Positions 43,300 to 55,979 of a stretch of 64,000 nucleotides of DNA are shown here, piece by piece; position 1 is the first letter of the stretch, and the number at the start of each line of letters is the position of its first letter. Location of the stretch: NCBI RefSeq assembly GCF_027244095.1, contig NC_069657.1, forward strand, positions 392,688,943 to 392,752,942, read 5' to 3'. The position numbers were made by a program, and so were the translations under genes. Under the pieces are notes generated by a model. The model did no database searches and was not told where the DNA came from. It saw nothing but the letters and a program-made list of their open reading frames with translations. Source of the DNA: Hemicordylus capensis (lineage: Eukaryota; Chordata; Lepidosauria; Squamata; Cordylidae).

Positions 43300-44690
43300 A
43301 AGAAATTTAAAAAGTGTTCCAGGGCTCTTTCCAAGGAGTAATTGAAATATGAAGAAAATGTCAAAGGTTCTCTAATGGAGAATTTTTCAGAGAATATTTT
43401 CAGAATCCCTATACTGATCATACTTCACCTGAAGACGTAGCCTGGAGATTTAGCTACAGTGTGGCATGAACCTTTGCTTGTAGAACTTACTCTCATTACA
43501 ATAGTTTTGCAATGGAACTAGGCCTGCGCTTTGGAGCTACTAGCTGCATTATTAATATGCTCATTCAACTTCTCACTACATAAGCTGAAAACTATATATA
43601 AACAACAAGATTTTCGTCACATACCGTATTTAATTAGAGTAGATGAAGAAGCTTAATCACTTCATTTCTTTGTATGTGGTGTAAAGAGCCCATGTAATTG
43701 CAGAGCAGAAGCTGTTCTACATGCCATTTGGTGGCATTTTGTACACAGAGAAAGGTTGTTTGGCCTGAAACTGTGCCAAGCTCTGCTTTAATCTTTCAGA
43801 GCACATTTTAGTTTGAAGAACAGCCAACCACACCCATCTTGACAGACCTGTATAATATGTTTCTTTAAGAAAAATGAAAACAAAAATTATCTTTCTGAGA
43901 TAATTTATTTCCTGGATATCGGGTAAATGATGCATTCAACATTATTTTAATCCTGCAAGGGATGTATTAAAATCATAGGTTCCAGCTCTCCCTATATACA
44001 GGGACAGCCCCTGTTTTGCTGGAACTTGTTCCTGTCCCTATTTTGCCCATATTTTTGCCTCTTGCAGGCCGAGCCTGTTATATGAAGCTGTGTGTTGTAT
44101 TCTATTTAACAGTTATGTTTTGTTAATTAGACGTTTGTCACTGTAGGGATCCTGTAGAGAATGTGAGGAGTGGAGTGAGAAAGGAAATAAAAGAGAAGGA
44201 GAAACATGGAGTTGTCTCTGAATAAAGTTCAGTTAAACAAACATTAGAGTGTTTTGTGTTTTCAAAGGAAGCAGCTATAAAACATTTGGCAATGAGATTT
44301 TGAACCAGCTATGCGTATGAGCCTGCCAAGTTTGTGAAGGTTCCTACGCCCTCATTTCATTGATTAATGGGCCTACATTCCTGAACTGCTGCATTCTACT
44401 ATTGCTGCTGCTGATTGTTTCTCCAGCTTTCTGACTTGCACAACCCTTGAAGGTACTTTCCCCTTATCAATTCTGTTGTTGTTCACTGGATGCCTACTGC
44501 AGCATGGCTCAGATCCAACCACCATCTTTTTTCTTGTCCATCCCAGGAGAACCTGCTCTTCCCTGAAAACTATGGAGGTCCTATTTCTAGAATTACCTCC
44601 TCACTATTCAGACCTCTATTTTACTCCAGCAAAGCAGAAGGCTATATTGCTTCTCTGCCTGGGCCCTGAAGGTCAAAGAATATATAGGTG
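43300..44690. other. Intergenic stretch without recognised features
   Basis: No gene or named repeat was recognised; AT-rich. Confidence 0.4.
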
Positions 44691-45163
44691 ACCCTCAATA
44701 TCTGTGGTCTTGTGGATCGTGGTTTCGCATATCTGCAGTTGGATCTAAGAGACCCAGTTTCCTTATTTGTGGCTAAATAATAGGCAAAATTTGCCTATCT
44801 GCGGTTCCTGGGTGGCCAGAAATTACTTCCAGTGTAATTTCTGGCTACCTTTTTACAGAATTGAACCATTTTGTGGTTCTTCTCCCTGCCCCCCACCCCC
44901 CAAAAACAACCCCAGAATATTTTTGGCAAACATTCACAAAAGTCTGTAGGATTTACAAAGTTGGGCGGGGGGGGGGGCTTTTTGGAGAGCTTGAGGCCAG
45001 GAGAGCAAGGTTCTGTGCTTTATTTTCTTTATTTCAGCTTTTTTAAGCTTAAGAAAACTAACCCCTGTATTCCCATAGGGGTAAAGCTTCATTATCTGTG
45101 GTTTCCATATTCACAGCTATAGGCAAGAATGGAACACTTGCTAATAATGAAGACCACCTGTAT
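44690..45163. mobile_element. Tigger/mariner-like non-autonomous DNA transposon
   Basis: The ends TATAGGTGACCCTCAATATC and GAAGACCACCTGTATA are approximate inverted repeats next to TA. The interior repeats atctgtggt and gtggtttc words in inverted orientation, as in Tigger-type elements. It abuts the Gypsy fossil. Confidence 0.55.
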
Positions 45164-45179
45164 ATTCATTTGCCCTTTC

Positions 45180-48100
45180 CTACCAACTTGGAAGGGGATG
45201 CTAAGCCTTAGATGACCATTTTAATCCTGCTTTGAATGTGATTGCGGAACGTTACAGTTCTGTTCTAGATTCCAACTGCCTGGGAGATATGTTGATCAAT
45301 ATGTCACTGCACTGCGTGCATTAAGTGTCAGCTGTGAGTTTGCCAACTTTACTGATTAACTGTGAATTTGCCAACTTTACTGATTTGCCAATTTTACTGA
45401 TTTACTGAGCAGTAATCAGGGTGTTATGAAAACAAACTGCTACAAACTGAGTAAAAAACTGCTACTGGAGTGGAAACTTACCTTGGATAAATTCATAGAA
45501 ATTGCTAGAAGCACGGAAAATGCTCTTCACTGTGCCAAATCACTCTCTTTGGTACCCCAAAACAAGATTCCTGAAATCCAGGCTGTTCAGTCTAAATCCT
45601 TCCATTCCCAATCTTCACATATGGCACTGCCCCAGAAAGTGGCAGCACAAGAAAGGAAGAGCTACCAATGCTACTGATGTTGAGACTCTGCCCACAAAGC
45701 CAATTTTGCTCACTGTCCCTGCACGGAAAGTCACTTACAACAGGTGCAAGAAAATGGGACCCTTTGCTAAATTTTGGAAGTCTGCTGTCCACTCAATTAC
45801 TGATTCACTATATGATGAGGCAGGTGAACCACTTCCTGACAGTGTTTTAGGTGTGACAGACTCAGAGCCTGCTTGTCCACATTGTGAAGTAAAACGTAAT
45901 GGCCATGAAGTGCAGGTGATGGCTGATTCTGATTCTCTGTACACTATCATTTCTCATCTACTTTACAAGGAACTCCTTACTACCTCAGATCTGCATCTGA
46001 AGCCTTCAGACATCTACCCATGGGGATATGGAGGTTCCCCTATTGCCATAAATGGATACTTCACTGCTGTCTTATAATAAAATCTATGTACTACAGAAGG
46101 GAACGTGTATGTGTCACAAAAAGGAATCTCAATATTGGGCTGGAAACATCAGAATGATCTACAGATAGTGTTAGACTCAAATAGCATGAAAACCATATTA
46201 CAGATGATGGAGCATCCATATGTTGATATGGTTTCTGATATCTTAGATTCACCCCCCACCCTACTTCTGGCACTGCCATAACTTGATACATCCTGGCACA
46301 TACCATATGGATGTTGTTGTTTTTCCTGATACTCCTGGCACTGCCATACATACACTGCTATACAACTTTAAGAGGTTGGAGTAATGCTATGATTATGTTC
46401 CTCACTTTGTGTTTTACAGGAATTGCATTTGCCTTCATCTGAATTTTATGTTTTAAATGTATGGCAGTGTATTGTACAGGTATTGCATTGCTTTCAAGAC
46501 TACAGCATGCTGACATCATAGAACCTGTTGATTCAGCAGAACGGATCTCTCCCGTTGTTCTTGTATGAAAATCAAAGGGTACACTTCAAATGTGCATAGA
46601 TTTAAGAGATGTGAACTCCAACATGGTAGTGGGTTGTCATCCATTACCCAATATCAATGAAATGCTGCTTACTCTGAAGGAGGCCTCTGTAATGGCACTG
46701 CGGAAGATATGGTGAGGTGGTTTAGTGGTGTGGTCACTTTTTCCCTCTGTGCATATATGATTTTATAGATTCCTTATCCTTATATGCATAAAGGGTTTCA
46801 TTGCAGACTTTGTAACCTTGAGATCCTCTTTTTCATTAAAGGCTTGGGAATCATTTTCATTCCTGTATTCATGTTTTGAATCTTATATCTTTGTGCCAAC
46901 TAGTATAGCAAGGCAGAGATAATGTTTACTTAAAACAACTCCCTAGTTGACCACCTGGAGAAGGGAGGATAGATAAGATGTGCACCACCTTGGTCTCACA
47001 CATTCCACTGATAAGGTGTACCCACCAGACCATCTCCAGGTGTTGTTTATGAGTGTTGTAAAAGTATAAAAAGCCAGCAGGACACCCCAGTATTTCAAAC
47101 CTTGGCATAGACCTAGAGACCCAGGAAGGTGCTATGCAATCAGCTGGCTTCAGGAGGTCCATCCGCCATCATCTGGGGTTCCTGACGAGCAGAAAGGATG
47201 TATGGTATATCCTTTGTTCTGTAATCTTTTTAGGTATTATTCAGCTCTACCTAATGAAACCTCTTTGGCATTTACCCTGGTGTGAGCTTATTGTCTTCAT
47301 ATCCTAGATCCTGTTCATTACCAGTTGGCCACCTATGCCATTACAGCCTCCGTGTTCACAACTTTGGACTTTTCTTCGGCCTAACAACAAATTCCTCTGT
47401 GCAAAAGTTCTCATAAACACACAGCCTTCATTACTCCAGAGGGTCTTTTTCAATTCAAAATAGTGCCCTTTGGATTAGCTTTATTTACTACTCAGGTATC
47501 AAGTTGAGTGACCCCAAGAATAGACAAATGTATCACCAGACTTGTGGACTTTGATTTCCAGGTGGAACATCTGTTAGGTATACAGAACACAACTGCAGAT
47601 TGTTTATCTTGACTTCCACTTCCAGGCCAAGAGGGGATTCCAGAAGACAAGAATGAAGGAGTAGTCGTTGTTTTGCAAATAGCTTCATCCACTCATGCCC
47701 TGTCTTCTGAGTGGAAAGCAGCCCTCAGTGCTGATCAAGTGCTTACTAAATTTAAACCTTACATAACTAATGTATGTCCATGTAAAAAAAAAGGGTACCT
47801 GAACATCTTCAACTATACATGCACATAGTAAGTGAGCTGTCCCTTCTCAATGAGATGGTGCTGAGGACTGATCGTTTGGTGGTGTCAACCTCCGTACAAG
47901 CAAAAGTGATCAAAATTGCCCATGAAGGTCACCTGGGCATGAGTTTGACTAAAATATGAATCAGAGAAAGTTTTTGATGCCAGGTATGGACAAACACCTT
48001 GAAAATGAAATCAGGCACTGTATGGCTTGTGCTGTATGTGCCAAAGCATAGAAGACTTTTATCACCCCCTTGACTCCAGTAGAGTATCCCAATGGTCTCT

Positions 48101-48285
48101 CAGAAAAACATGCTTTGGATACAATGGGGCCTTTTGATAACTAACCCACAAAACAAAGATTTGTTATAGTGATGGTGGATTACTATTCCAGGTAGCCAGA
48201 GGTTTCATTTGCAGACAACATTACTACAAACAAGGTGATCCAATTCATGGCTGCAGTTCTTGTGAAAGAAGGTCCTCTCCACTTC
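45180..48285 (+). mobile_element. Ty3/Gypsy-type LTR retrotransposon fossil, broken
   Basis: Parts in order: a gag region with a nucleocapsid-type zinc-knuckle area (about 45200-45780), a protease/linker region (to about 46070), a reverse-transcriptase region (about 46500-47500, interrupted by a solo LTR), and RNase H to integrase remnants (about 47540-48285). It is broken in many places and lacks recognisable LTRs of its own. The degree of decay suggests an old insertion. No envelope gene was seen. Confidence 0.75.
46688..47345 (+). mobile_element. Solo LTR (658 bp) nested in the Gypsy fossil
   Basis: It begins TGTAATGGCA and ends TGCCATTACA, the TG..CA inverted ends of LTRs. It is flanked by the perfect 5-bp duplication gcctc (46683-46687 and 47346-47350). 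A TATAAAAAG box is at 47065-47073. It belongs to a different, younger insertion than its host. Confidence 0.82.
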
Positions 48286-48289
48286 CCTT

Positions 48290-49595
48290 TTCCCTCTTCC
48301 CTTCTCCTGCTAGGTGACCTGCTTGTATTAGAGTTAGGTAAATTAGCCTTGCTTGCCAGGACCTTATATTTTTTACACTTCACCAAATCAATTTCCTTCA
48401 TTAAAATTCATAAAATATATTTCTAGCTTGGTTCTCTTCTCTCTTCATACATCCATTAGTAAAGGGGTCCTACTGGTTTAATTAATCACTCCCTTCTTAG
48501 CTGCTAAGTCCTGTAGGTGTCCATGACAGATTGGTGGCAGTCCAATTGGACACCCCTGCAGGAAGCAGCTGTTTGGAAATTAGAAGAGCACAGAGGCAAA
48601 AACCCTTTTGGTGTGTAACACAAGCTGCAGTGCCAGGGACCACCTCAAGTCTCATCCTTGGGCCAGACTCAATGTCAATACATGCCTGCCTAGAATACAC
48701 AAATATATATTTGTATATATTTGGAGGAGGGAAGTTGCTTGGCTTATTCGGCTTTGTTTGACTTGAGGTCTTATGGTTTGTTCTGTAGCGTGAAACAGGT
48801 CTTCAAATATTAGTTAATCCATTGTGCAGGCATAATCAGTTCACAAATATAGGTGATCTGTTGGCCCAAACAAAATATAGGTAATCTTATATAACAAATT
48901 CTGTAACACCAGTTTTCATTTGATCAAACTGACCTTAAAGGGTGCAAGCACATCCTTGCTGGCTTCTCACCAATACAAATAGAGTAGACAACTAAACTGT
49001 TGTCTTAGTTATGTTGTGTCTCTCATTAGAATGATGATGGACATACTTAAGTTGTTGCAGGCTCAAACTCTGGCAATGAGACAGGAAATGAGAGACACTT
49101 TCTTTTCCTCTGCCTTTGATTCTCTTCACTTGGACTATAACAGAAGCAGCCATTCTAATTCTCCTGAAAAGCCCAGCGTGCTCAAAGTAAACAGTTGTGA
49201 CAGGGATACATCCTGTACTCTGTTGCTTAAATGATAGGGAAGCCACTTTATTTGCCTCATGCGTGCAAGAACTTAATAATAATGCATTTTTGATCGACCA
49301 GTCCACTGTGTTGACACAGGGGAACAAAAACAAAACAAAACAAGAAACCCACTTCCACTCTGCCAAACCACATACCTTGGCAGGCTACAACCTATGAGAT
49401 AACAAAGGCGTATTGAAAAAGACTTGGCAGTCTTCCTGGCATGCTACACCTTGAGTTTATCAAGCCAGTCACGCTATGCTGGCTGTGCAGTTTAGCCCTA
49501 GTATGGCATCATGCAGGGAACTTTCAGAATCTGGGTCCTGGCTTTTGCCTTTTATGTCTGCCAGGCTTGGGAATACTGGAGAGGCATAGTTCACA
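48290..49595. other. Intergenic stretch, no gene recognised
   Basis: Low-similarity sequence. The part near 48520-48560 could be retroelement leader sequence, but nothing firm supports it. Confidence 0.35.
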
Positions 49596-49599
49596 CATT

Positions 49600-49857
49600 C
49601 TGTTGTTGTCAAGTAAAGTTGTGCCGTTGAGTTGGTGTCGACTCCTGGCGACCACAGAGCCCTCTGGTTGTATTCTGGTAGAATACAGGCGGGGTTTACC
49701 ATTGCCATCTCCTGTACAGTACGAGATGATGCCTTTCAGCATCTTCCTCTATCGCTGCTGTCCGATATAGGTGTTTCTCATACCAACAGGGATTCAAACC
49801 AGCAACCTCTTGCTCCCTAGGCAAGTTACTTCCCCGCTGCGCCATTAGGTGGCTTAC
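49600..49857 (-). mobile_element. Sauria SINE, full-length antisense copy
   Basis: The left end (SINE 3') is TTGTGCCGTTGAGTTGGTG. The tRNA-like head is at the right, with antisense B box GGGATTCAAACC and CCCCGCTGCGCCATTAGG. Confidence 0.88.
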
Positions 49858-49867
49858 AGGTTGTTGT

Positions 49868-50045
49868 ACTAGTCATTTATTTATTCATTTATTCATTAAA
49901 ATATTATAGTCCACCCATCTGTAATATATTATCAGGATGTGCAAAATCAATACAATCAATTAAAACAAAACAATGGCTTATCAAAATAACAGGCCAAAAA
50001 TCTTAAAAACAGCAGAGGCAATACAAGTCAGCTAAACCTGCTAAC
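49868..50045 (-). mobile_element. LINE 3' end
   Basis: tttattcattaaaatattat followed by agtccacccatctg and an antisense LINE remainder. Confidence 0.45.
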
Positions 50046-50049
50046 TGAG

Positions 50050-50330
50050 CAAAGAGGTACCTTTCAAAGTGCTGATTCTCTTATGTTTTGCAGGAGGAGA
50101 ACTGTTCTATCCATCCTCAGCACACCATCCTTCCAGGGGTTGTGGCTGATGTTCACCTTATGTTTCTTTTTAGACTACAAAACCTTTTGAGACAGGGAGC
50201 CAACTTTCTTTCTTTCTTTGTTTGTTTATTATTATTTTTCTATGTAAAATTATTTATTATTATTTTTCTACGTAAACTTTAAGAGCTTTGTTGAAAAGCA
50301 GGATATAAATATTTGTTGTTGTAGTATCAC
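50050..50330 (+). mobile_element. L2-tailed SINE
   Basis: TATCCATCCTCAGCACACCA, then ttttgagacagggagccaac and aaaagcaggatataaatatt. Same family as 55980-56225. Confidence 0.65.
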
Positions 50331-50344
50331 AGCAGCAGCATACA

Positions 50345-50640
50345 AACTGGTTCAGATGACATCTCAGAAGATCTGGGGAAATAAAAAGATCTTCAGCTGG
50401 TGCTGAAAATACATAACAGTGAATGCCAGACAGGCTTTCCTAGGGAGAATATATGACAGAGCACTGCAGCCAAAAGAAAACCACAGGGCTCTGTGGGCAC
50501 CAGGAGTCAAAATTGACTTGATGGCACACTTTACCTTTACTGCAGCCAAGAAGACCATGATCTCTCCAGTCTCCAGCTGCCTAACTGGCTGGGAGCACCC
50601 AGAAATGGATCTCTGATAAAGGACCACAGTACAGTACAGG
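50345..50640 (-). mobile_element. L2 fragment containing a truncated Sauria SINE
   Basis: An antisense L2 piece interrupted at 50474-50538 by the 3' end of a Sauria SINE (CCACAGGGCTCTGTGGGCAC through CACACTTTACCTTT). The SINE is flanked by the perfect 11-bp repeat actgcagccaa (50463-50473 and 50539-50549). Confidence 0.7.
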
Positions 50641-50824
50641 ACAAGACAATACTCGGCCAATGCATATCAGTCCTTCTGGTCTCTTTGAATGTTTGCATGC
50701 TTATTTGTGGAAGTGTGTGGTTATGTTGGTTATTTTGATGTCTGTCTTGCCCCAGTCAAGCAAACTGATCCATTGGTCCACTTATGTGACAAGCTCAAAA
50801 GCCACCACGAACTCTTTTAGCCTC

Positions 50825-51155
50825 TTCTCACAATCCGTGTGAAGGGCTAGAGGGCGGTCTGCAGGGAAGGTGGATTAAACTTACCTTCTCCACAGATGAT
50901 CAAGGTGATATTGCTGGGCGTGCTCCCCGCCGAGGCAGCGGGGAGGGTCAGGGACTGGCTGCCACATGATTTTTAAAAAATGGGGTCAAGGGAGTGCTTG
51001 TTCCCTTAACCTCATTTCAAGGTTGGCTGTTTAGGCGCATTTGCCACCATGTTACTGCTGGGATTGATCCCGATCCTGGTGGTTCATACGTGCGTGCAAA
51101 ACTGGGCTGGGGTCCCTCAGCCCGGTTTTGCACACTCGTGTGAATAGTGTCAGCA
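50825..51155. mobile_element. Non-autonomous DNA element related to 21190-21600
   Basis: TCTCACAATCCGTGTGAAGG at the left and CACACTCGTGTGAATAGTG at the right. The inner part matches 21190-21300 in reverse complement. Confidence 0.45.
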
Positions 51156-51481
51156 ATCTGGCCACCCGGTAGGAAAGTCTAGGATGATAATTCACAAAAG
51201 ACCAGTCTGGGTTGCAGAAGCGAAACACGGCTCAGAAATGTCTCTCTCTCTGGCTCAAGCTGAAGGCTGTTGACACTAGGGATGACGTACATTGTCTTCC
51301 AGCAGCTAACTGCAAGCTGTAGATGTGCTTTATAGTTCAAGTTGATAACTCTCAGCTGGCAGGGATTCAAGGCTTATCAGCCCTCTGCAAGAGGCACTTA
51401 CTTCTCCTGATGGATTCCAACTGTGCCTGCCGCCTTGTGACCCGTCTTTGCTGTGGAATCAGTGGGGGTTGCCTGCACAGC

Positions 51482-51736
51482 TCATCCTCTGGTCCTCATC
51501 CTCTCAGTCCCTGTCTCTGCTGCCTCAGATTGCTGTGCCTGCTCTGAGACATCAGCCGGACCTGCCTCAGCCGTCTTTTGGGAACCAACAGCTGGGCTCT
51601 GCTCCTCAGGCACCCCTGCATCGGCTGAAGGGCTGTCAGCATCCCCTTCCTCCTCGCTGTCTGAGGGCGAGGGCATGACAAATAGCATCTTTGTATCATC
51701 ATCACTCACCTTATTTGAATGATCTAGGATTGGCAT
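51482..51736 (-). other. Acidic low-complexity ORF, unrecognised
   Basis: 84 codons, MPILDHSNKVSDDDTKMLF then SPSDSEEEGDADSPSADAG. The composition (Glu, Ser, Ala, Asp) is that of a disordered linker, such as those in retroelement polyproteins. There are no domain or splice signals to call it a gene. Confidence 0.2.
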
Positions 51737-52424
51737 AGCTCCTCTATCAAATAGGAATCATGCTTATGTCTCATAACTTTCAGGACTATGCAAACCTGGT
51801 GTTCCACATGGAAGAACTAAATATGTCCTCCTCTTAGCTTCCTTTCTTGTTTGCTTTTCTTCACATGGCTGGTGATGATTATAGTCTCATATAGGTCTCC
51901 TGCAGTTGCTCTTTGTGGTGTGAACAGAGCTGCCTCTGAGTTCCTCCCTTCTTCCTTCAGATGGTCACAGAGTAGTTGTTATTTTCTTGGCATGCCATGA
52001 CATGTTTACAGCTTCCATCTTCTAATGGAGCAGCCACAGCCAGATGCCACACAGATTGTTCTCATTTTAAAATTAGTTATCTTGTGTGATTCAAAAATAG
52101 CTTTTTATGAGCCACAAGAATCTTAGTTAAAAAGTCAAGAAAGGGTGTGTTTCTGCCTTTAGAGTAGAACCTGGGGTTATTTATAATTTCTCCTGTGAGA
52201 CAGGTCATGCAGTAATGAATTCCTTATGCACCTCCACATTGTAACATACCTCAACAGCAAAACTGAGGTCCATAACGTGTTGCTTTGCTCACATGCTATA
52301 TAAAGATAACATTAATTTGGCACCACAGAAGTCCTGTTAGCATTTTGTAAGCAGCACTTGGCAATGTGCTGATTTCTGCAACAAACACCTGTTGCTGACA
52401 ACTGTGGGAACAGATGTTTCTTTC

Positions 52425-53030
52425 CCAGAATCATCATATTTTAGAGATGGAAGGGATCTTGGATGTCTTCTGGTCCAACTCCTTGCTCAGTGCAAGAAAC
52501 TGCTGCAACAGCATCTCTGTCAGATGGCTCTCCAGCCTCTGTTTGGAAACTCTGATAAAGGAGAGCCCACCACTGCACAAGGCAGACTGTGAAAGAGAGC
52601 CCACACCTGCAAAACTCTGGTGAGGGAGTACCCACTACTGCACAAGGAGAGCCTACCACTGCACAACTCTGGTGAAAGAGAGCCCACCACTGCAGAAGGA
52701 GAGCCCACCACAGCACAACTCTGGTGAGGGAGAGCCCACTGCTGCACAAGGCCTACTGTTCCACTGTTGGACAACTTTTTCTTTCAGACATCTAACCTAA
52801 ATCTGCTTGCTTGTATTCTCAACTCACTGGTCCTAGTCCTGCCCTCAGGAGCAACAGAGAACAAATCTACTCCTTCTTCTATGTGACATCCCATCAGATA
52901 TTTAAAGATGGCTATTGTATTCCCCCACCCTCAGTCTTCTCTTCTCCAGGCTAAACATACCCAGCTCATTCAACCGTTCCTCACAGGACTTGATTTCCAG
53001 ATAATGGAAACCAAATCCTTACTTCTGTAC
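52425..53030 (-). mobile_element. CR1 LINE 3' end with an internal minisatellite
   Basis: The left border AATCATCATATTTTAGAGAT and GGTCCAACTCCTTGCTCAGT are the antisense of the amniote CR1 3' end. At about 52557-52750 the words GAGAGCCCACCACTGCACAA and ACTCTGGTGAGGGAGA recur about four times, an expansion inside the element. Confidence 0.8.
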
Positions 53031-53369
53031 CATGCCCCAGAATAGTCTCTTACCATTTCTGATTAAGAGTTCTGATTAAAATTCTGAAGTGACACTCTTT
53101 CATATCATACTGATTGCACTCTTTCATATCATACAGATGCATGATACAGATTTCCCCTTAAAAGCCACAGCAAAAAGATAATTCATATAGTACATGAGTT
53201 CTGAAATACAGCAATGTTACTGACATAAATAAATAATTTAAGCTTTCTGATTCACCTTTTGGCCGCCAATGGGTCCACAAAGCAATGTACAACAATGTAA
53301 GCATGCATCATAATTTAAACAAGTTGTTTTAGTAAGAACTAATCAGCCTACTTTCTTTTCACTGTCTCT

Positions 53370-53770
53370 ACAACTGGACTAAATTTGGTTCAAATCGAGG
53401 TCCACAAGTTAGAACTCTTGCACCTCAAATTTTCATGTGTCCACCATCTTGGTCAGGGTGGATGACATCATTACAAACTACACCACTGAGGTGTCCCTAT
53501 GTGTCACTCACTACAACTGTACCAAATTTGGTTCAAATCGGTTAGATAGTCTTCATGTTAGTGCACTTGTGCCTCAAAAGTTCACACATCCATCATCTTG
53601 GATCAGGGTGGATGACATACCACAAACTACACCACTGGGGCATCCCTATGTGTTCATACAGCTGTAGCAAATTTAGTTCAAATCAGTTAGACTGTCCACA
53701 AGTTAGTGCACTTGCGCCTCAAAAGTTTAAGTGCCTGCCATCTTGAACTGGGTTGTATGACATCATCACA
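53370..53770 (+). repeat. Tandem repeat, three units of about 145 bp
   Basis: AAATTTGGTTCAAATCG recurs at about 53381, 53524 and 53669 (as AAATTTAGTTCAAATCA), each followed by TTAGTGCACTTG-type and CATCTTGG..GGGTGGATGACAT words. It directly adjoins the L2 copy. Confidence 0.8.
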
Positions 53771-55214
53771 ATCTAGCTCCAGGCAGTTTTGGAGGAAACT
53801 GATTATCTAGATCCATTTCAAACTGGCTTTAGAGCGGGCTATGGGGTTGAGTCTGCCTTGGTCAGCCTGATGGATTACCTTTACCAGGGAATTGACAAAG
53901 GGAGTGTGACTCTGTTGGTTCTTTTGGATCTCTCGGTGGCGTTCGATACCACCAACCATGGTATCCTTTTGGATCTCCTGAGGGAACTGGGGATAGGAGG
54001 TACTGCTTTGCAGTGGTTCCACTCCTATCTCTCAGGCAGATTCCAGATGGTGGAACTTGGTGATGGTTCCTCTTCAAAATGGGAGCTATTATATGGAGTC
54101 CCTCAGGGCTCCATTCTGTCACCAATGCTTTTTAACATTTACATGAAACTGCTGGGTGAGGTCATCAGGAGATGGTGCAGGGTGTTATTAGTATGCTGAT
54201 GACACCCAAATCTATTTCTCCTCCTCCTCCTCCTCCTCCTCCTCCTCCTCCTCCTCCTCCTCCTCATGAAATGGCATTCACTCCCTAAATGCCTGCCTAC
54301 GGGCAGTAATGTGCTGGATGAGGGATAACAAATTGAAGCTGAATCCAAGCAAGATGGAAGTACTCATTGTGGGGAATCGGAATTTGAGAGATGAGCTAGA
54401 TCTTCTTGTGCTAGATGGGGTTACACTCCCCCAGAAGGGACAGGTATGCAGATAAGGAGTACTCTTAGATCCAGGCCTCACCCTGCTACCTCAGTGGAGC
54501 GTTTTCTATCAACTTTGACTGATTCAACAGCTGCGTCCATTCCTTGAAGAGAATGATCTCAAAACAGTGGTGCATCAACTGGTAACCTCCAGGCTCAACT
54601 ACTGCAATGCGCTCTATGTGGGGCTGCCTTTGTAACGTAGTTCAGAAACTTCAGTTAATTCAAAATGCAGCAGCCAGACTCGTCTCTGGGGTAACCCAGA
54701 GAGACCATATTATGCCTATTCTAAAACAGTTGCACTGGCTGCCGATATGTTTCTGGGCGAAGTACAAAGTGCTGGTTATTACCTTTAAAGCCCTGAAGAG
54801 GTTGGGTCCAGGCTACCTTAGAGAGCGCCTTCTTCTGTATGTTCCCCATCACGCGTTGAGGTCATCTGGAGAGGTCCGTCTCCAGTTACCACCACTATGT
54901 CTGGTGGCAACTTGGAACCGGGCCTTTTCTGTAGCTGCTACTGGCCTATGGAATGCACTCCTGGCAGATATCAGCAGTTTAGACTCTCTGTCAGCTTTTA
55001 AGAGAGCCCTAAAAACTTACTTGTTTGGCCTGGCCTTCCAAGGTTTTTAAATAGTTTTTCAAAGTATTTTAATTGGTTTTAAATGGTTTTGAATTGTTTT
55101 AAAATTGTTTTTATATTGTTTTGAGCACTGTTTTTTAAATGGTGTGTGTTTTTGTGTCTTTTAAAACTTGTTGTACACCGCCCATATCCTTTGGATAGGG
55201 CAGTTTATAAATGT

Positions 55215-55270
<56 letters not shown>

Positions 55271-55275
55271 TTGGT
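53770..55275 (+). mobile_element. L2 LINE, 5'-truncated, well preserved
   Basis: RT motifs are visible: DPFQTGFRAGYGVESALVS, TLLVLLDLSVAFDTTNHGIL, and YGVPQGSILSPMLFNIYMKL. The C-terminal region reads LQLIQNAAARLVSGVTQRDH, LHWLPICFWAKYKVLVITFK and ALKRLGPGYLRERLLLY. One frame change falls near 54190-54260, where a (CTC)n run sits, and another near 54600. The 3' tail holds TACACCGCCCATATCCTTTG and ends in a (GATA)n run at 55213-55270. Confidence 0.85.
54218..54264 (+). repeat. (CTC)n microsatellite inside L2
   Basis: About 15 CTC units directly after the RT catalytic region (CTGATGACACCC). Confidence 0.95.
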
Positions 55276-55975
55276 CCAAGCATTGCAAAATTGATGGTGG
55301 GGGGATACACAGACGGACACACACACAGAATGTGGGGTGATCTCATAAGCCTGTTGGAAAGTATGCTAAAAATGAAGAACATCTGAAATGAATCTAAAAC
55401 TAAGATATAATATCCAACTCCAATATCTAAGTTCTCATAAATACTAGTAGCAGAATAACACTCATTTATAAAACAGCAACTCCTTTCTTTTATCTGGGTG
55501 TGGTTAGAATAATAGAGCTTTCAAGATATTAATCATCTCCCCTTTCACACCCTGGGTTCGATCCTCTTTTCTGCCCTAGTTCCAGTGAATCAAACTTGAT
55601 AGAAAACAGTCTTTCTGACCGAAAACTCTACCTTGTGTGAGGACAAAGTATAGGGCTCTGTAATTAGGAAATGCTCAGAGGCAATTTTCTTTATTACTTC
55701 TTAGCATCCCCAGAGCTGGCACTGAAAATGGGTTCTGTGGCTGAGCTCTGGTGAGCTATGGCTCAATTTTAGCTCCATCAAAGCCCTGATTGTACCAGAC
55801 AGAGGAGCTCTACAGCTGCAGCCCCCAGCCTCATGGGGGCAGCTTTTCTGTGACACTCACCACTGCAGATTCTCCAGCAAAGCACAGGTTTTTTGAGATC
55901 AGCACCACCCATGATCAGCGCCTCCCATATGATAGAGTCATTCAAACACAGCCCCTAGCCACATGAGAGTATACC
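55275..55975. other. Intergenic stretch without recognised features
   Basis: No gene or named repeat was recognised. Confidence 0.4.
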
Positions 55976-55979
55976 AATG

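Noticed and set aside
48490-48570. Possible primer-binding site of another LTR element
   Set aside because: The match to a tRNA 3' end could not be shown and no LTR boundary is visible.
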